DNA of 50,120 nucleotides from Lingula anatina (Eukaryota > Brachiopoda > Lingulata > Lingulida > Lingulidae). Positions 32,347 through 46,343 of this stretch are shown piece by piece; the first letter of the stretch is position 1; each line of letters opens with the position of its first letter. Below the pieces are notes generated by a model. The model did no database searches. It had not been told where the DNA came from and was given only the letters and a program-made list of their open reading frames with translations. The position numbers were made by a program, and so were the translations under genes. The stretch lies in the NCBI RefSeq assembly GCF_001039355.2, contig NW_019775746.1, positions 1,430,438 to 1,480,557 of the forward strand, written 5' to 3'.

Positions 32347-35300
32347 ACTGTCCAGGGGACATTGGCATCTGGTACTTGAAATCTTTTCACATCGGGCCCT
32401 GCCTCTGGATATGGAGATGTGCGACTCTTCACGTGAAGACGCACTTGTTCCGATAACATCATCATGTAACGTTCCTTCTCTTGCTTGGCCAGATCATTCT
32501 TCTTTTCTTCCTCTGAAATATCCAATAAAACCAGTGGATTATATACCACAATAATAAGAATATCACAAAACAACATTCAATTTTGTCACTTTTTTCAACA
32601 TTTAAAGGTGGTGAATAGCTAAATAAAATGTTTTTTAATACTCTGTGAAAAAATAGAGAGAGTGAAGTTTGTTTTAACAGGAATGTGGTAGGAAACTCAA
32701 CATAAATGTGTCAGTGTGAGATCAGGTCTGTTCCAAATGTCAATTGCATTCTACAAAGTATTATGTGAAAAAAAAATTTCCAAAGCAGAATGAGGGTGAT
32801 GTTAATGACAATGATCCTCATATGATGCCTATTTACCTTCTATTTTCCTCTGCTTGGGGTCCTGCAGTTTTGGAGGGTTGCCCTTGGCTTGTCCACTCAT
32901 GTTCTGGACAATCCAGTGGAGAGCTTGGAATGTGGTTTCCAGCTGGCGATGGGGGGGAGAAAAGATAATATTAATAGAAATCAAATACTATTAGCTACAT
33001 ATTGTCAGAATAACAGCATTTCATAAAAAAATAACTACAAGTACTAGGACTACTAAATTGAAAATTAATGAGGTTGAAATAGTCTTGGATACAAGGCTTC
33101 AAATGGTAAATTATGCATACCATTGGATAGTTTTTTAATCTACGAGCTCTAAAAATGTCATTTTTTATTGCTTTATAAATCTAAAAGGACAAAGGACATA
33201 TGTCAATCTCAGACCGATTAAACTGTCACTTCACTAAACATGAACTCATGCAAAATCATCCTACCAGTTCACTGACAACCATCATTTCAGATTATATCTA
33301 ATTGGGGTAACTGCAACCCCCTTTACACTGGACGGCGTCCTGTCTGCGTCCTTTGTGCGACCATGCAACTGGCCTCACTGTGGTCATAAAAAGGAGGTTT
33401 TTCTCTCATACGGAACCATACTACGGGATGCAGAAAGGGCGCCGTCCAGTCTTAAGGGGGCTTAAGAAAGAGGAGTACCTGTTCTTCAATGGAGTTGAAC
33501 CTTTCTTCCAGGTAAGATGGCTCTTTGTTTGCCAGGGCTTGCTGCTTGGACCTCATCCCTAACATCGCATCCTTTAATGCCTCCACATTCACAGAGGCAG
33601 TCTCCAGCCTGGAGGATATATAACATATAAAATATTAAAAATAATCCATTTGAAATAAAGGAATAAGTCTTAAGGTAGAAAATTACCTTTCCATTAGCCC
33701 TTTTTTTTTTAGCATAAGTCAGGTTCAAACAGTTATGTATAAAATTTACAAAATGGACTATTCACCATTCTTATCATTTTAAAATCTAGTCATACTCACA
33801 TATTCTTACTGTCCATGACCTGCATTTCCATCGTTGCCTTGTGCAGATGGGCACGCCTTCGTATAAACTCTTCTCCGTTCATAAACTCCCATTTATTGAG
33901 CCGTTTAGACACACCTTCGTCCTTAATTCTCCATTCTGCAGGGGAGAGGAAGATTAACGTGAAAGTGTGTACAGAGTTTGATTCAAATTGGCCAATTTAC
34001 AGCTAAAAATAAGCCGTACCTGACAGTCATATTACAGTTTAGTTACTCTCCCTTGTAGGTTTCTTGTTACTTTGATTACAAACTTCACTAAAATTATGAT
34101 AAAACAGTAATTCTTCTCAATTCTTTAATAAAAAGTAATGCTTGCATATTCTACACACAACTAACAATACCAACAAATAGTTCAAATCAGCCTTTGAAAA
34201 CTCTAAACAAATCTCCTAACAAAAACTCCTTTAATCAATAAAAACATTAACAGGCATGGGTTGTATTTGATATCGGTTTGCCATCCACACAACTTACTGA
34301 ACACATTGCGTTTCCCAGCATTATGGGCTTTCTTACAGCAAATTCTCAGTACGGTACGGATGGAGAGGTAAATATGGGATAAGATAATGAGGGGCGGGGC
34401 CAGAGGGGGACGCGTGTGGTACTCGTAAATGAGGAAGTAGCGCTGGTAGTGCCAGTAATGGTCTGTGTTTTCCTTCACCTTATCAAATGTGTAGCTGCAG
34501 AGAGAGAGACAACAGTGATGGTAAACAACAATAGCAACAACTAGGACTATGACATGCGCCAGGATCTGCAATTGCCAACATTTAGCAGAGAATCGTACCT
34601 ACCAGTCATTCTACAAAAATTGACTCTCTGGTTCATGTCACTGATGCACAAATTTTGTGATGTATTTGCATAAATGTTTTTTTATCACTGCAGTCTGTTT
34701 TTTTTTTTTTTTCAACAGCTGGTGTTATAGTATAATACAGCAAAATATGAACTGAACAAATCAGAATTATAAAAATACTACACAAAATGTGTACATCACT
34801 GGTGTGACTCTGACAGAGTCATTTTTAGGGAATGACCCAAAAATTACATAAATAAATAACAAGCATGCAAAATGTATAATGGCTCAAGCAAGCATGATAT
34901 ATTTTGTTACCTTCAAAAATATTTTTACCTGCAAAAATATTTTCTCTTCGTGAAAAAGCAATAAATGACAATCTTTCATTTTTTTGCCTTTGGTCACCAA
35001 ATAGTTTAAGTAATTTGTTTAATTTGGTTGAGAACAACACCTTACATGCCAAAGCAAAATCATGCTTGCAAGCTCTAGCATTACCCTGAGTTTCAGAGAG
35101 CTGAAAGAGTGACAGGAACCATAAGTCACATGGAAAGGTGTCCTGTTATCAGTCATCAGTTATCTGAGACTCAGGGAGTACAATAACCATAAATGCAACA
35201 ATGACCGTAGCCTTGAAGATAGCTGGTATGAGGCTCCCTGAAATATTGACGGTTAAATTGCAACGTGAATATAATATATTACAAAGCCATTATTCTGAGC

Positions 35301-37327
35301 ACCACAGTACAGACAATGACATGCCGCTATCTGGGATATGCTATCTGTATCCATAAACTGTTTACAATAACAATTTTTTAAATTCTCAAAACTACACTTT
35401 TTCAAATATTTGAATATTTAAAAATATTCAAACTTTTTTCAAGTTTCATCTTTTTCTGACACTTCCAATAAGGAATTTTTTCTCTCAAATCCAACTTATT
35501 TTTCAATAATTTGGAATCAACATTTTACATGTGTATTACTGATAAAGCATTTCTTGGAGAAAAATTTCTGATTCATGTCACAGGAATTTAAATAGCAATT
35601 ACAGAAAACAAACTCTGAAACCCCCAGGTGGATTCTTGAAATCAACGAAATCAAAACTTTGCTGCAAATCACAATGCAATTGCGCTGCTTGATAATTATT
35701 ATGCTTGACCATCTAAGCCACAAATTTCACATACATGCAAATAACACAAAACAACCGAACTTAAACACAAGAGAAAGCACTGTTAGTAGCAGGATACACG
35801 AATCCTAGTGTTTCATGCAGCGGTGAGTCAGTTAAACACGTGCATGGCATGCATTTAGTATCTACTGTCGAACACTGGGGGGGGGGGACTGGGATTACTG
35901 GGGTGTGTTTCCATTTCAACGTACAGACTTAGGCCTGAGATAGTCTAAATGCGGCACAACATTGCAGATCTCTCAAAGTTGTGCTATTTTAGGTCCCTGG
36001 GGGGTTCCACATTGGGATCTTTATGAACTGGAGGCCACAGGGGGACCGGGGGGGGGGNGGGGGAGGGGGGGGGAGAAGGGCCTTCATGGCATATGTCCCC
36101 CTGGTGGCATCTGTTTGGATGTTTCTGTTCCAGTTCAAAGTGGGGTTGAGGAATTTTTGAACTACAATGATAACCATATGACACCTTTATGTAGGCCATA
36201 TTCTACTGTGTTCCCCATACATGTGCATGTGTGATCTACCCCGCATGCACGACTTACTGAACAGATTCTGATGATCGTCTTTCCTTCTACACCCGCACTG
36301 CCCCAGCAGCCATTCTATACCCATCTTGATGTGAGAGATAATTATAAAAGGGGGCGCCAGTGGAGGACGACGAAAATACTCATACGCCAGAGTGTAACGC
36401 TGAAATTTCCACACCACGTCAGCCTGGGCCTGCACCCGCTGGAATGTGTAGCTGGAGAAAAATAGTGTGTTAGTTGTGACTTGGAGAAGACAAAACACAA
36501 TTGATGGCCTCTGGAATGCATTATCACACCACTTCAGTCTGTGTCAGCACAATGTAGAATGTGAAGCTGGAGAAATGTGATTTTTTTATTATTGTGTTAG
36601 GTGCGACATGGAAAAGACACAGCACAATGTAAAATCTCAACATCATGTTAGCTAATGTGAGAACAAACTGGAAAATTGCAGCTGCTGGAGAAAATGAGAT
36701 GAATTTTATTTAAAATGTAGCACAACTTTTGAAAAGTTTGTAGTGCTCAGCATTTCAAAAATTGAAAATTGGACACTTTTAAATCTTTTCCTTTTTCTGC
36801 TACATGTATTTTAGTAACTAATTGAAACAAAGTAAATCATCAACTGCAAATACAAAAATAAATAAGTACCCTGAAATTATAAGTTCTAAAATAATGACTT
36901 GCTTGCTAATAATAATTCCCCCTCAATGTCATGAAATAAAGAACAGTATAAGTTGTTTTCAACATCAGTGAAAACAGAGTTGTTCCTGAAGTCAAAACAA
37001 TAAAAACTTCTTTTATTAACAGAACATTCATAAAGATTTTATAACCCATTAACTGTAACTTTTTAGCCAATTTCCATATCCTTGTTTAATCCTATTACAA
37101 GTTAAATAGGAAAACATTTCCTTAATGTAAAATATCTCCTTTGGTCAATATTTTCATTGGTAAAACTAAAACACCACCAAATAAATGTGAAAATATAAAA
37201 TTTCCCATATATACTTCAAATAAAGTGTGACCATGAACAGAAAGATACATTATAATCTTACATATAATTAACCCACCTCTCTCTCTCTCTCTTGGCATGC
37301 ACGCACGCGCATACACACACACACACA

Positions 37328-37359
<32 letters not shown>

Positions 37360-38845
37360 GAACACACACACACACACACTACCCTATCCAAACCCAGGAC
37401 TTACCTAAACATGGCAATAAGGAGGTTAAACATGAGGATATTGGTGAACAAGATGTACAGGCCTAGCAGTATGGGGGTCACCCAGGTCCCTGCCTCTGAT
37501 GGACAGCGCGGCAACGTACTGTTACCAGCCAGGTCTGTCGTACAGTCAGTGATACCTACAACACAATGTGAATATATTATTAACAGGTGTGTGTATGTGT
37601 GTGTGTTTGTGTGTAAGTGTGTGCATACAAGCGTGCACGTGCGCATACCAAGAAACTGTAGAGGTAAGAGAAACACCACCATCACCATACTTTACGATAT
37701 CAAAAAAATCACAATATAAATCTACCTTCAATATCCTCTAAGAAGAGCTCTCCATACATCTGCCAGTATGCTTTCCTCAGCACGTCCACAATAATCACTG
37801 GTGTAAGGTCCACGTTAGGATACAGAATAGCCTGCGACGCCAGGCCATACGCCAGCACAAATACCATCAGGATTACAAAGAAACCAAGCAGATCTATCAC
37901 CTATAAAGATAAATGGAATATTTTACACAACAATATGACAAAAAGAGGACAATCCCAGATTTGATTTCTAATCATTGCTTTAAAAATGAAGCTACAAAGA
38001 TATAGACAATTACCATTCTTCCAATCATAACAAGCATTGGCCCCAGGGTCTTCTGCACTGAAAATATGTGGAGAATTCTGAACCAGAACGTCATCAGATT
38101 CAGAGCCAGCACAATCCTTGCCGCCTCGAAGCAGCCCTCGCACCCAGGAATCAACCTCAGCACAGTACCCGTGAGAAAGAACAACAGCGTCACGACATCC
38201 ACGACATTCCAGGCATCATAAATGTAGCTCATTAACTTCAGGCGGAACACCGAGGCATCGTCTGCGAGCAGTTGGCGCACCTCTTCAACGAGGAGAGTGA
38301 AAACCCACACCATGAGAATGTACTCGGCCGTGGAGACAGTGGGATAGAAGTTGGTGAGGAGAATGTAACTGAACAGCATCAGGAAACAGAGATATGAAAT
38401 CTGGAAGTGAGAAAATAAATAAATCATAATTGGGTGGACGAAACCACATTGTCCATTAACTTTGAATTAAAAGCTATACATATATGTTTAATAGAATTAT
38501 GAAAATTAACTATCATATCTGTTGTGCCAGGCACTGAGTTTAGATACATTAAATAGTATAAAATTGATTGAAAGAAAATGTAGTTTGATGATATGTGATT
38601 ATTTTGCAAATAGTTGTATATTTTATTAAATTAATCAACAGGTAGACATTTTTATTATGAAAAATTGCCTCTAATTGACTAAAAAATTCTGTATCACCCA
38701 TTTTTTTATTCAAGTGTTCAATCACCCTGTGTTTCAGAGTTCTGGAACTGACTTACTTCTAATAACTCAGCTTTGATGATACAAATGTTGATTTAAGCGA
38801 GTTTGCAACTGAACCTCAGAGTGATTCATAGCCATTACGAATTAA

Positions 38846-38881
<36 letters not shown>

Positions 38882-41800
38882 ACAAACAATCAAGCAAGCA
38901 AACAAACAAATAAATAAATAACTAAATCCCCAGGGGTGTGTACTTACACAGTTGTGCAGAAAAGTTGTGAGGGGGGCGTTGTAGAAGAACCTAATCCTGT
39001 CGTACCAGGTCAGTTTACGCCCAGTATTTCGGATGTCTAAGCCTTCATCTCCGAGATTCTTTGCTCCAGGACCTGCGTCACTCGCCTTCTTTTTGATTGG
39101 ATAAGCAGATCGTTGACGCTTCAGGCTGAAAAGATTTTGTGAAATTAGGCGTTTCCTATTTTCTCATCAGACAGTTTTATAAAGCAACTCTTCTGAACAT
39201 TTGCACATGAGTGTTAACAAAATTCACTGTTGAAACGATAAAATAGAAAATTTGACCAGAAATATAATGAAAACATGATCAAGCATTTTTCAGATATCGA
39301 AGTGGTCCTTTTGAAAATATCTAAAATTTCAAGCACCAAAGGTGTTCAGTTCTATATGGGAGTCTAAGGCATAAATAAAAAAAAAAAAACAAAATATCCA
39401 CATTTCTGAATAAATCTGGAAGTATTTCATCTTTTAGTTTTATTATTTGCCAACAATTTGCCCCCTATGCATTGAACAACAAAAACAAATAAAAAGTGTC
39501 ATCCATAATTACCCTCTTGGGTTGTCCTGCTTGCCCTTGTTCTTGTTGGCAAACCTACTTTGCTCATCTTCCCTGAAGTAGATCAACCCCAGCAGCAATG
39601 GAGGAAACAGAATAGAGAGCCAGATCTAAAATAAAGATCAAAAATTCAGAGGAAATAAATTAAATGTAATAATTACTACTACTTACAGACAAAGCAACCT
39701 TAGTTACAGATTAAATCTTAAATCCATATATTACTATTTCTATCTATTTATTTACTATAACTATTGCTATCATTATTATTATTATTTTAATCAGTTAAAA
39801 CTGATCATGTACTTACTTATTTATATACATATTTCTCTCTCATTTCTTCATAAGCTTAAAGTATTTACAACTTTATTTATTATGAACTCTTTTTAAATGA
39901 GACAATATATAGCAATTACATGAAGAAAAAATTATACAAATTTCATATCTAAGGTATTACAGCTAATTAAACAGATACCCCCCCCCCCCGCCCCCCCCTC
40001 CACAACTTGTGATAAACTCCTCACCCTCCACAACTTATTCTTGTGAGACATCTTCCCCATCCAGATCTGGTTCAGCAGTGACTGGCAGCAGGCATGAGAG
40101 ATGAATGTCTTGTTGTCCCCCTCCACAGCGAGCTGGAGACATGTAGAGTTCCCGTAGTTTGGCAGTTCTCGAATCAAGAGTTCCTGCGAGGCACGAGCCT
40201 CGTCAGATAAATGGCACTCGTTGAGGACGCCACAAGCAATTTCCTCGTAGTATCTAAAGGGAGATTGAATATGTCATTTTAACAGAATTGGTCTATGATG
40301 CTGTATTATATGGGGTTGTATTTTTTGTTTAGAGCTAAATCATATATACATACATAAAAATCAAATTTGTGTTTAGAAAGCCTGATATCATTTTAAAAAA
40401 ACATTCAATAAAATGTTGTGCCAGTTCTAGGCACCAAACAAACATCCCTGACCAATACTTATGTTTGCCTGCATATAGAAACACACTGTCCATATATCCA
40501 TATGAGTTTGAACTGAAGTTCTGGCTATTATCCATGAGGCTATATTTTCACTTGGAGTTGACATGTGAAATATAAATGTAAAGTAAAGCTAAAGAACTGG
40601 GCTATATCAACATACTGTCCATGTTTCCTTAGTTTAGACTGGAGTTCTGTGTCCTCCGTGTGTTTCTGCATGGTCTGTAACATCTGGGCGGCAGTCAGTG
40701 CAGCTCCTATTGGTTCCTGGAATACAGCAGTTGATTGCAATTAACCAGCCAATCAGGTATACAATAAGACAAGGTGTAAACATAGAGTTCCTTATCCTGT
40801 TCATGTCAAGTCTTATTTGGACTAGAAAGGGGAGTGCAGTAACAATTAACAAGATGTGTGTTCAGACAAGAACTTTGGTCCTGCTGACATCAGTTCTAAC
40901 TAAGACTATAACTACTGGGCAACATACCAGCAATATAAGTGTCTGTTCACACAAGAATAACACTGAGCATCTATAGGTAACAGACCAACTACACATAGCC
41001 TCAGACTCAACAAATTGGTAAAATCACCATCTGCTCTGTATTCTACTCAATGCCAGGAGAAGGCGAGTTAGTCCATTTAATATAATCTGATTGCATTCAG
41101 CAAGAGTCCATTCAGCTAGTGCACACTTACTCATTCTCAACGACTCCTTACCTCCAGTCTCTCCCAGAACAGTTTCGACATTTCCATTCTGTTCATGAGC
41201 ACTGCAAACACAAACAGCTCTCGAGCAGGGACATCAAAATACTCATGGTTTTGATCTAAATCACTGCTGGATGCTGCTGTAGCTAAAACATGATAAAGTT
41301 AACATGAACAATTCTCTGGCTTGGATATCGTAAACGTTATGATGTTTGACAGATGTTAATTAGTCTTTAAGTAAAGAATAATTCCATTTTATCAAGGTAG
41401 AGCACATGAAAATCTATTATCTCCTTAGCCTTACAAAGCTGACCTTATATCTTAAAATATCAGAGATATATCACGTACACATGTGTCCTTCAGTCATGGA
41501 GTGTCTCCTCATTGGCAGCTGTGATTCCTCATCATCTTCACCATAATATCTGAGGAATAAATAGTTTTAACATATCGTACTATGCACCACAACAGAAAGA
41601 AGACCAAATACCACAATGATTATCATTTATAATTTATACAGTATGAATGGTAATCAGTCATACCTTCTGGTCTTGCCATTTAAGTGTCATTGCAGTGTTT
41701 TCAATGAACTTTTTATGAAAACATGACAGCATGCCACTTTACTTTTTCAAGTTATTTACCAACACAATGTCCACCTTCACAAACACACTGTTTCAACTAG

Positions 41801-44366
41801 AACATCTTGTCTCCACTAACACACTACATGTCTCCACTAACACACTTCATGTCTCAACTAACACACTTCATGTCTCAACTAACACACTACTTTCAACTAG
41901 CACAGTTCATCTCTCAGACTCCGCCCTCATCTCTCAGACTCCACCCTCATCTCTCAGACCCCGCCCACGTCTCAGACTCCGCCCACGTCTCAGACTCCAC
42001 CCTCACCTGGGATCTCTGGTGTAAAGAGGAGAGTAGGAGTCCCCCATCAGTTCCTGGATCACCATGGCGATGTCATAAAGATTGACACACATACCCTAAT
42101 GAAAAATCAAATTTCTTTTTATAAATAAAGTTCTTGATATCTAAGAAAATGGCCTTACTTATCATTATAACAATGATTACATTCTAAAATAAGTCCCTTA
42201 CAAAAACTTCAATATATGTGGGAAATAATTTTATACATGTTATACTACGTCTTGCCTGTGAGACATCAGTATGCTTTACATCAAAGAACACACACTTTAA
42301 ACAATAACTGGTGTTAAATGAAAGCTTTGCACTTTATTTACTGCACAATTCTTTACCAAATCACCCAATATTTCTGTATATTAGTGGTGATACTTACCTT
42401 TCTTTTAGGATCCCTGAATAAATCAATCAAGGTGTTCAAGTAGCTATTTTCTGGAATCTGCAAATTAATGATCAGAAGTTACTGGAATATTAGCACTGTA
42501 TTTTAATCACCAAAAAACATATTTTTATCTTATTTTTATTTTTCTCTTAAATTTCTACTTTTATAAAGCAAAACAACTCCCAAAAATGCATTCTCAACAT
42601 ATGCCAAGGGTCCTTAAAAAACAAACAAAAATTTTTAAAAAAAATGAAAAAAGAATTATATGTTGTGCCTGAAGCTAAGGAGCACCAATAATCATACAAG
42701 GCATTATGTAACATGAACTGCCTTTATACTTACACTGTCATATAGATCTTCTAGTCGCTCCATTGTCAAGAAGTCATGGAGGTTAATACCGTTATCTAAA
42801 AAGAGGCTGATGAACTGCACCTTTCCAGCCAGTACAGCAGTTTGCATGACTTGATTGAAGCCACCTTGCTGAAATGAGACACAAATATTAGAATATTACG
42901 ATTTATTAGACGTAATCGCCTCACCAATTAAAAGATAAAAGCACACCCCAGGAACAGTGCATTGTAAGATTCATAAACAGGATTTTGTCCTCTTAAATCT
43001 GCCTCTTCTTTTATTGTGGAATACCTGGGCTGAAATGCACATGCTGATGGAGCAATGTTTCTGTAGAAAAAAACTTGACTGTGTTTAAAGAAATCAAGGG
43101 TAACCAAATTTTAAAGTTTATAATCTGATAACTAGGTAAAACATGATCTCCAAAAACTGAACAAAAATGCATATTGTAAAATAGAAATAAAAGTACTTAC
43201 GTCCAATTTGTAGTCGTCTGTGAAGATTTCTGACTCAGCCACGTCTATTCTGTTCCAAGCTAAGGCCAGACGCAGTTGTGTCAATGTCTCATTGCGATTG
43301 GCTGAATTAAAATTAAATGTAATAGCGATAAATTTTCTTGAAACACTGCTAAATTTCATCTGCTGTGTTATGTACTGAAAGTTACAATAACATTTTCAAC
43401 TTCAAGTTATCAGCACTCCAATATTTCAGTGACTACCAAACCACCTTCATCTGGGAATGCAGCCCCAGGTGGCAATGGCCCCATTCAGAATAGGGGACTA
43501 ACTACATGTAGTCCAAGGGCCAAATATGGCTGACCCACTTGAATACTTCCCCATGGGATATTTATTCAGTGTCTATTAGCCAATTAGACGACAAGCTTTG
43601 TAGTGGGTTGCCAAATTTGACCATTGGACCCTATTCTGAATGGGGCCATATATATTATGACAACCTAAATACTTAATGCAAATAATCATTAGAGGGACAG
43701 ACAAACCTTTCAGTAAAGCATGCAGAATGGCCACATCAATGTCTTTGGCCGTTTCCCTCTGGTCTATAGTGAACACTGTCACCAAGTCACGATGGATCAG
43801 GGACTCTTTAATATACGTCACATTCTGAATCAGATTCGTTTCTCCAAATTCCTCTTTCACCATCTCAGTGATTTTCTTGTCAGTGAACTCGTCTATCACT
43901 GTGATAGTCCTGAAATGAGAAAAAATACCTTCTTGTACATTTGATAGTTTTATAATAATATAAAAAATTAAATATTTCTTAGACATTAAATTTCATCTTG
44001 CTGAGTTTAGCTAAAGCTTAGCTTGGTTAATTTCAGTTTGTTTAATCCAGTTCACTAAATTCATTACATAACTTAATCTTATTCTGTTTAATTTTATCTA
44101 ATTACAACTGAGTGTCTTAATATCACTCCAGGAAATGGCAAAGGCACAAAGTTCCCTTCTCCCAAACAGTATTGCCTAATTTAATGTAAACAAACAGAAT
44201 TTGCCTCTTCTTACCTTTAAAATTTTTAATTTAAAACTTGAGAAAAAAATACTCACTTAGATTTCTTAGCCCCAGTCTGATCAACAACAGGGATGACAAC
44301 TTCTCGAGAAAACTTGTAAGCAAAAGCAAAGATGTCTGCTGCTCTGCCAGAGCCCTAGAAGCAACA

Positions 44367-44408
<42 letters not shown>

Positions 44409-46292
44409 TTTATGTACTATTTGATATAACCATATTCAACTTGGTAAAACCCCAAGGTCAAACCAAAACAAATTTTGTTTTAGATGAATGAACGTTTTTA
44501 CCAAATTATTAACAAATGGACCAAAGTTGCTTGCTAAAAATCTAAAATCATTAACTGTTCCTTACGTCCACAATGACTGCAGGTGTCCCATTCATGATGG
44601 CGCTGTGAACAGTGTGGATGGTGCCTGGACCTCCTTCCACCACCACCAGGACTATAGGAATAGCTGGGGGGATATCAGAGGGAAAATATGTAAGGCTAAA
44701 TTTAAATATTTTAGATGATATCTGAATGCTTTTTTTTTAAAATAAAAATGAGATACCAGTTTATAAGGTATATCAGTCTTAATTCACTTATCTATGGATG
44801 AAATTTGAAAGCTATTTTCTTAAACAAATATGACATATCAGTTTTAAAAAGTTCATACGCCTTAGTTCAAATTCATTTTCTAAGAAAAAATTAGATATCA
44901 GTTTGTAAGTCTTTCCCATAGCTAAAGGAAGTTGTACAAATTGCACTGGTAGTTCCTCTAGAAAACTTCTAAACCAAAAATGTTTGAAGTTGTAATCATA
45001 TCATCTGGGAGACTGCATTATAAAAGTTTCAGAAAACTCAAATTTATAAATAACATCATATTTCATTAAACATTTGTAACTGGCATCATGTAATTACTTA
45101 TTCCTTCCCATTACCCTCCACCACCCCCCAAATCACCATTTTAAAACCCTCTCTACTTACTTGTGTCCACAGCATTCTTCTGCTTGGCAATCTCGTTCTC
45201 TAGTGCCGCCCTGAAGTCAATCTCTTCTCCAAAGATCAGCTCTGTCCCCTGATCCACCAGGATGAAGTGGGTGTGGTTGGGGTCCAGAGACGCAGCTCGC
45301 TTGTTGTTCTTCTGGGGTTTGTACATGGCTGGCCACAAACCCTGTATTATAGAGACTACAGATAAGTACTACTGGCTGCGGACACGTGTGCCTTGTAACA
45401 AAACCAGAATATGCTCTGTATTCTTAAAACTATTTCTGTCAGACAGATAAATTAGCCAAAGTCAGTGCAAACACAGTCATCTTCACTAGAGTACATAATA
45501 AATATGAATAGATATAAATGCCTAATAAACAAAATGAAATATGTCTCATTACCTCTGATTTCTTGTCTCCAGCCGCCAAGTCTGTCAGCTGCTCTTTGCT
45601 GGCAACGCATCCCCAAGTGGCGATGCCAATGGTGACAAGTTTCTGCCGCGACCCCGCTGCGACCGTATAGTCTAGAACCGCTTCTCCGACGTGCTTCATC
45701 ACCCCAGCGTTCATACCACCAGTAATAATCCAGGCACCTGTGAGGAAGGGAGATCTGTGTTACGTTACTATGTAGAACAGTGTAGCCGTATGAATGTATT
45801 TTCTTCACTGGTGTTTGTCTTTTGTTTTGTCACGTGGGCGTCATCTTACTTTCTCATTCCCATTGGTCATCTTTCCCGCCTTTCGTCGCTTATAAATATC
45901 TTCACCGCCTTTTTCTGTCATTCCTCTTTGCTGATCGCTCTTTGTATATTTACAGGTACGTGGTCAATAGTTTAATTCTTTTATGAATATTATCATTATT
46001 ATTATTATAATTATCATATATTAAGATTATAGCTATTAATAACATTATTATGATGATCGCACATTCCTCTTTGCTCATCGCTCTTTGTATATTTACAGCA
46101 AAATGGTATGGAATAAATAAGAACAAAGAAAAGTAGACTTTGTTGTGAACCGTTGCAACAGTATACTAGCTATAGGCAGTGCTGACCAGTAAGGAGAGAA
46201 CTGCTGATCAAAATACCCTGCCACTTTCTGGGGTGATGGCAATTCACTTTTCATTCATTCAGAAAGAAAGGAATAAAGAAAGAAAGACAAAG

Positions 46293-46343
<51 letters not shown>

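Larger units (their letters stand above)
31690..35374. repeat. 3.6-kb tandem duplication, copy B
   Basis: Second copy, in the same orientation, starting directly after the N at 31689 inside the same minisatellite. It carries exons 34298-34494, 33800-33935, 33479-33608, 32837-32942, 32349-32512 and 32014-32102, all with intact splice sites. Coding changes against copy A: I to M and N to D in exon 32349-32512, and V to E and E to D in exon 32014-32102. The copy continues into unique sequence after about 35374. Confidence 0.9.

Noticed and set aside
35962-36234. Pro/Gly-rich open frame with an unknown residue
   Set aside because: Created by a G homopolymer around the N at 36058; no splice sites in phase.
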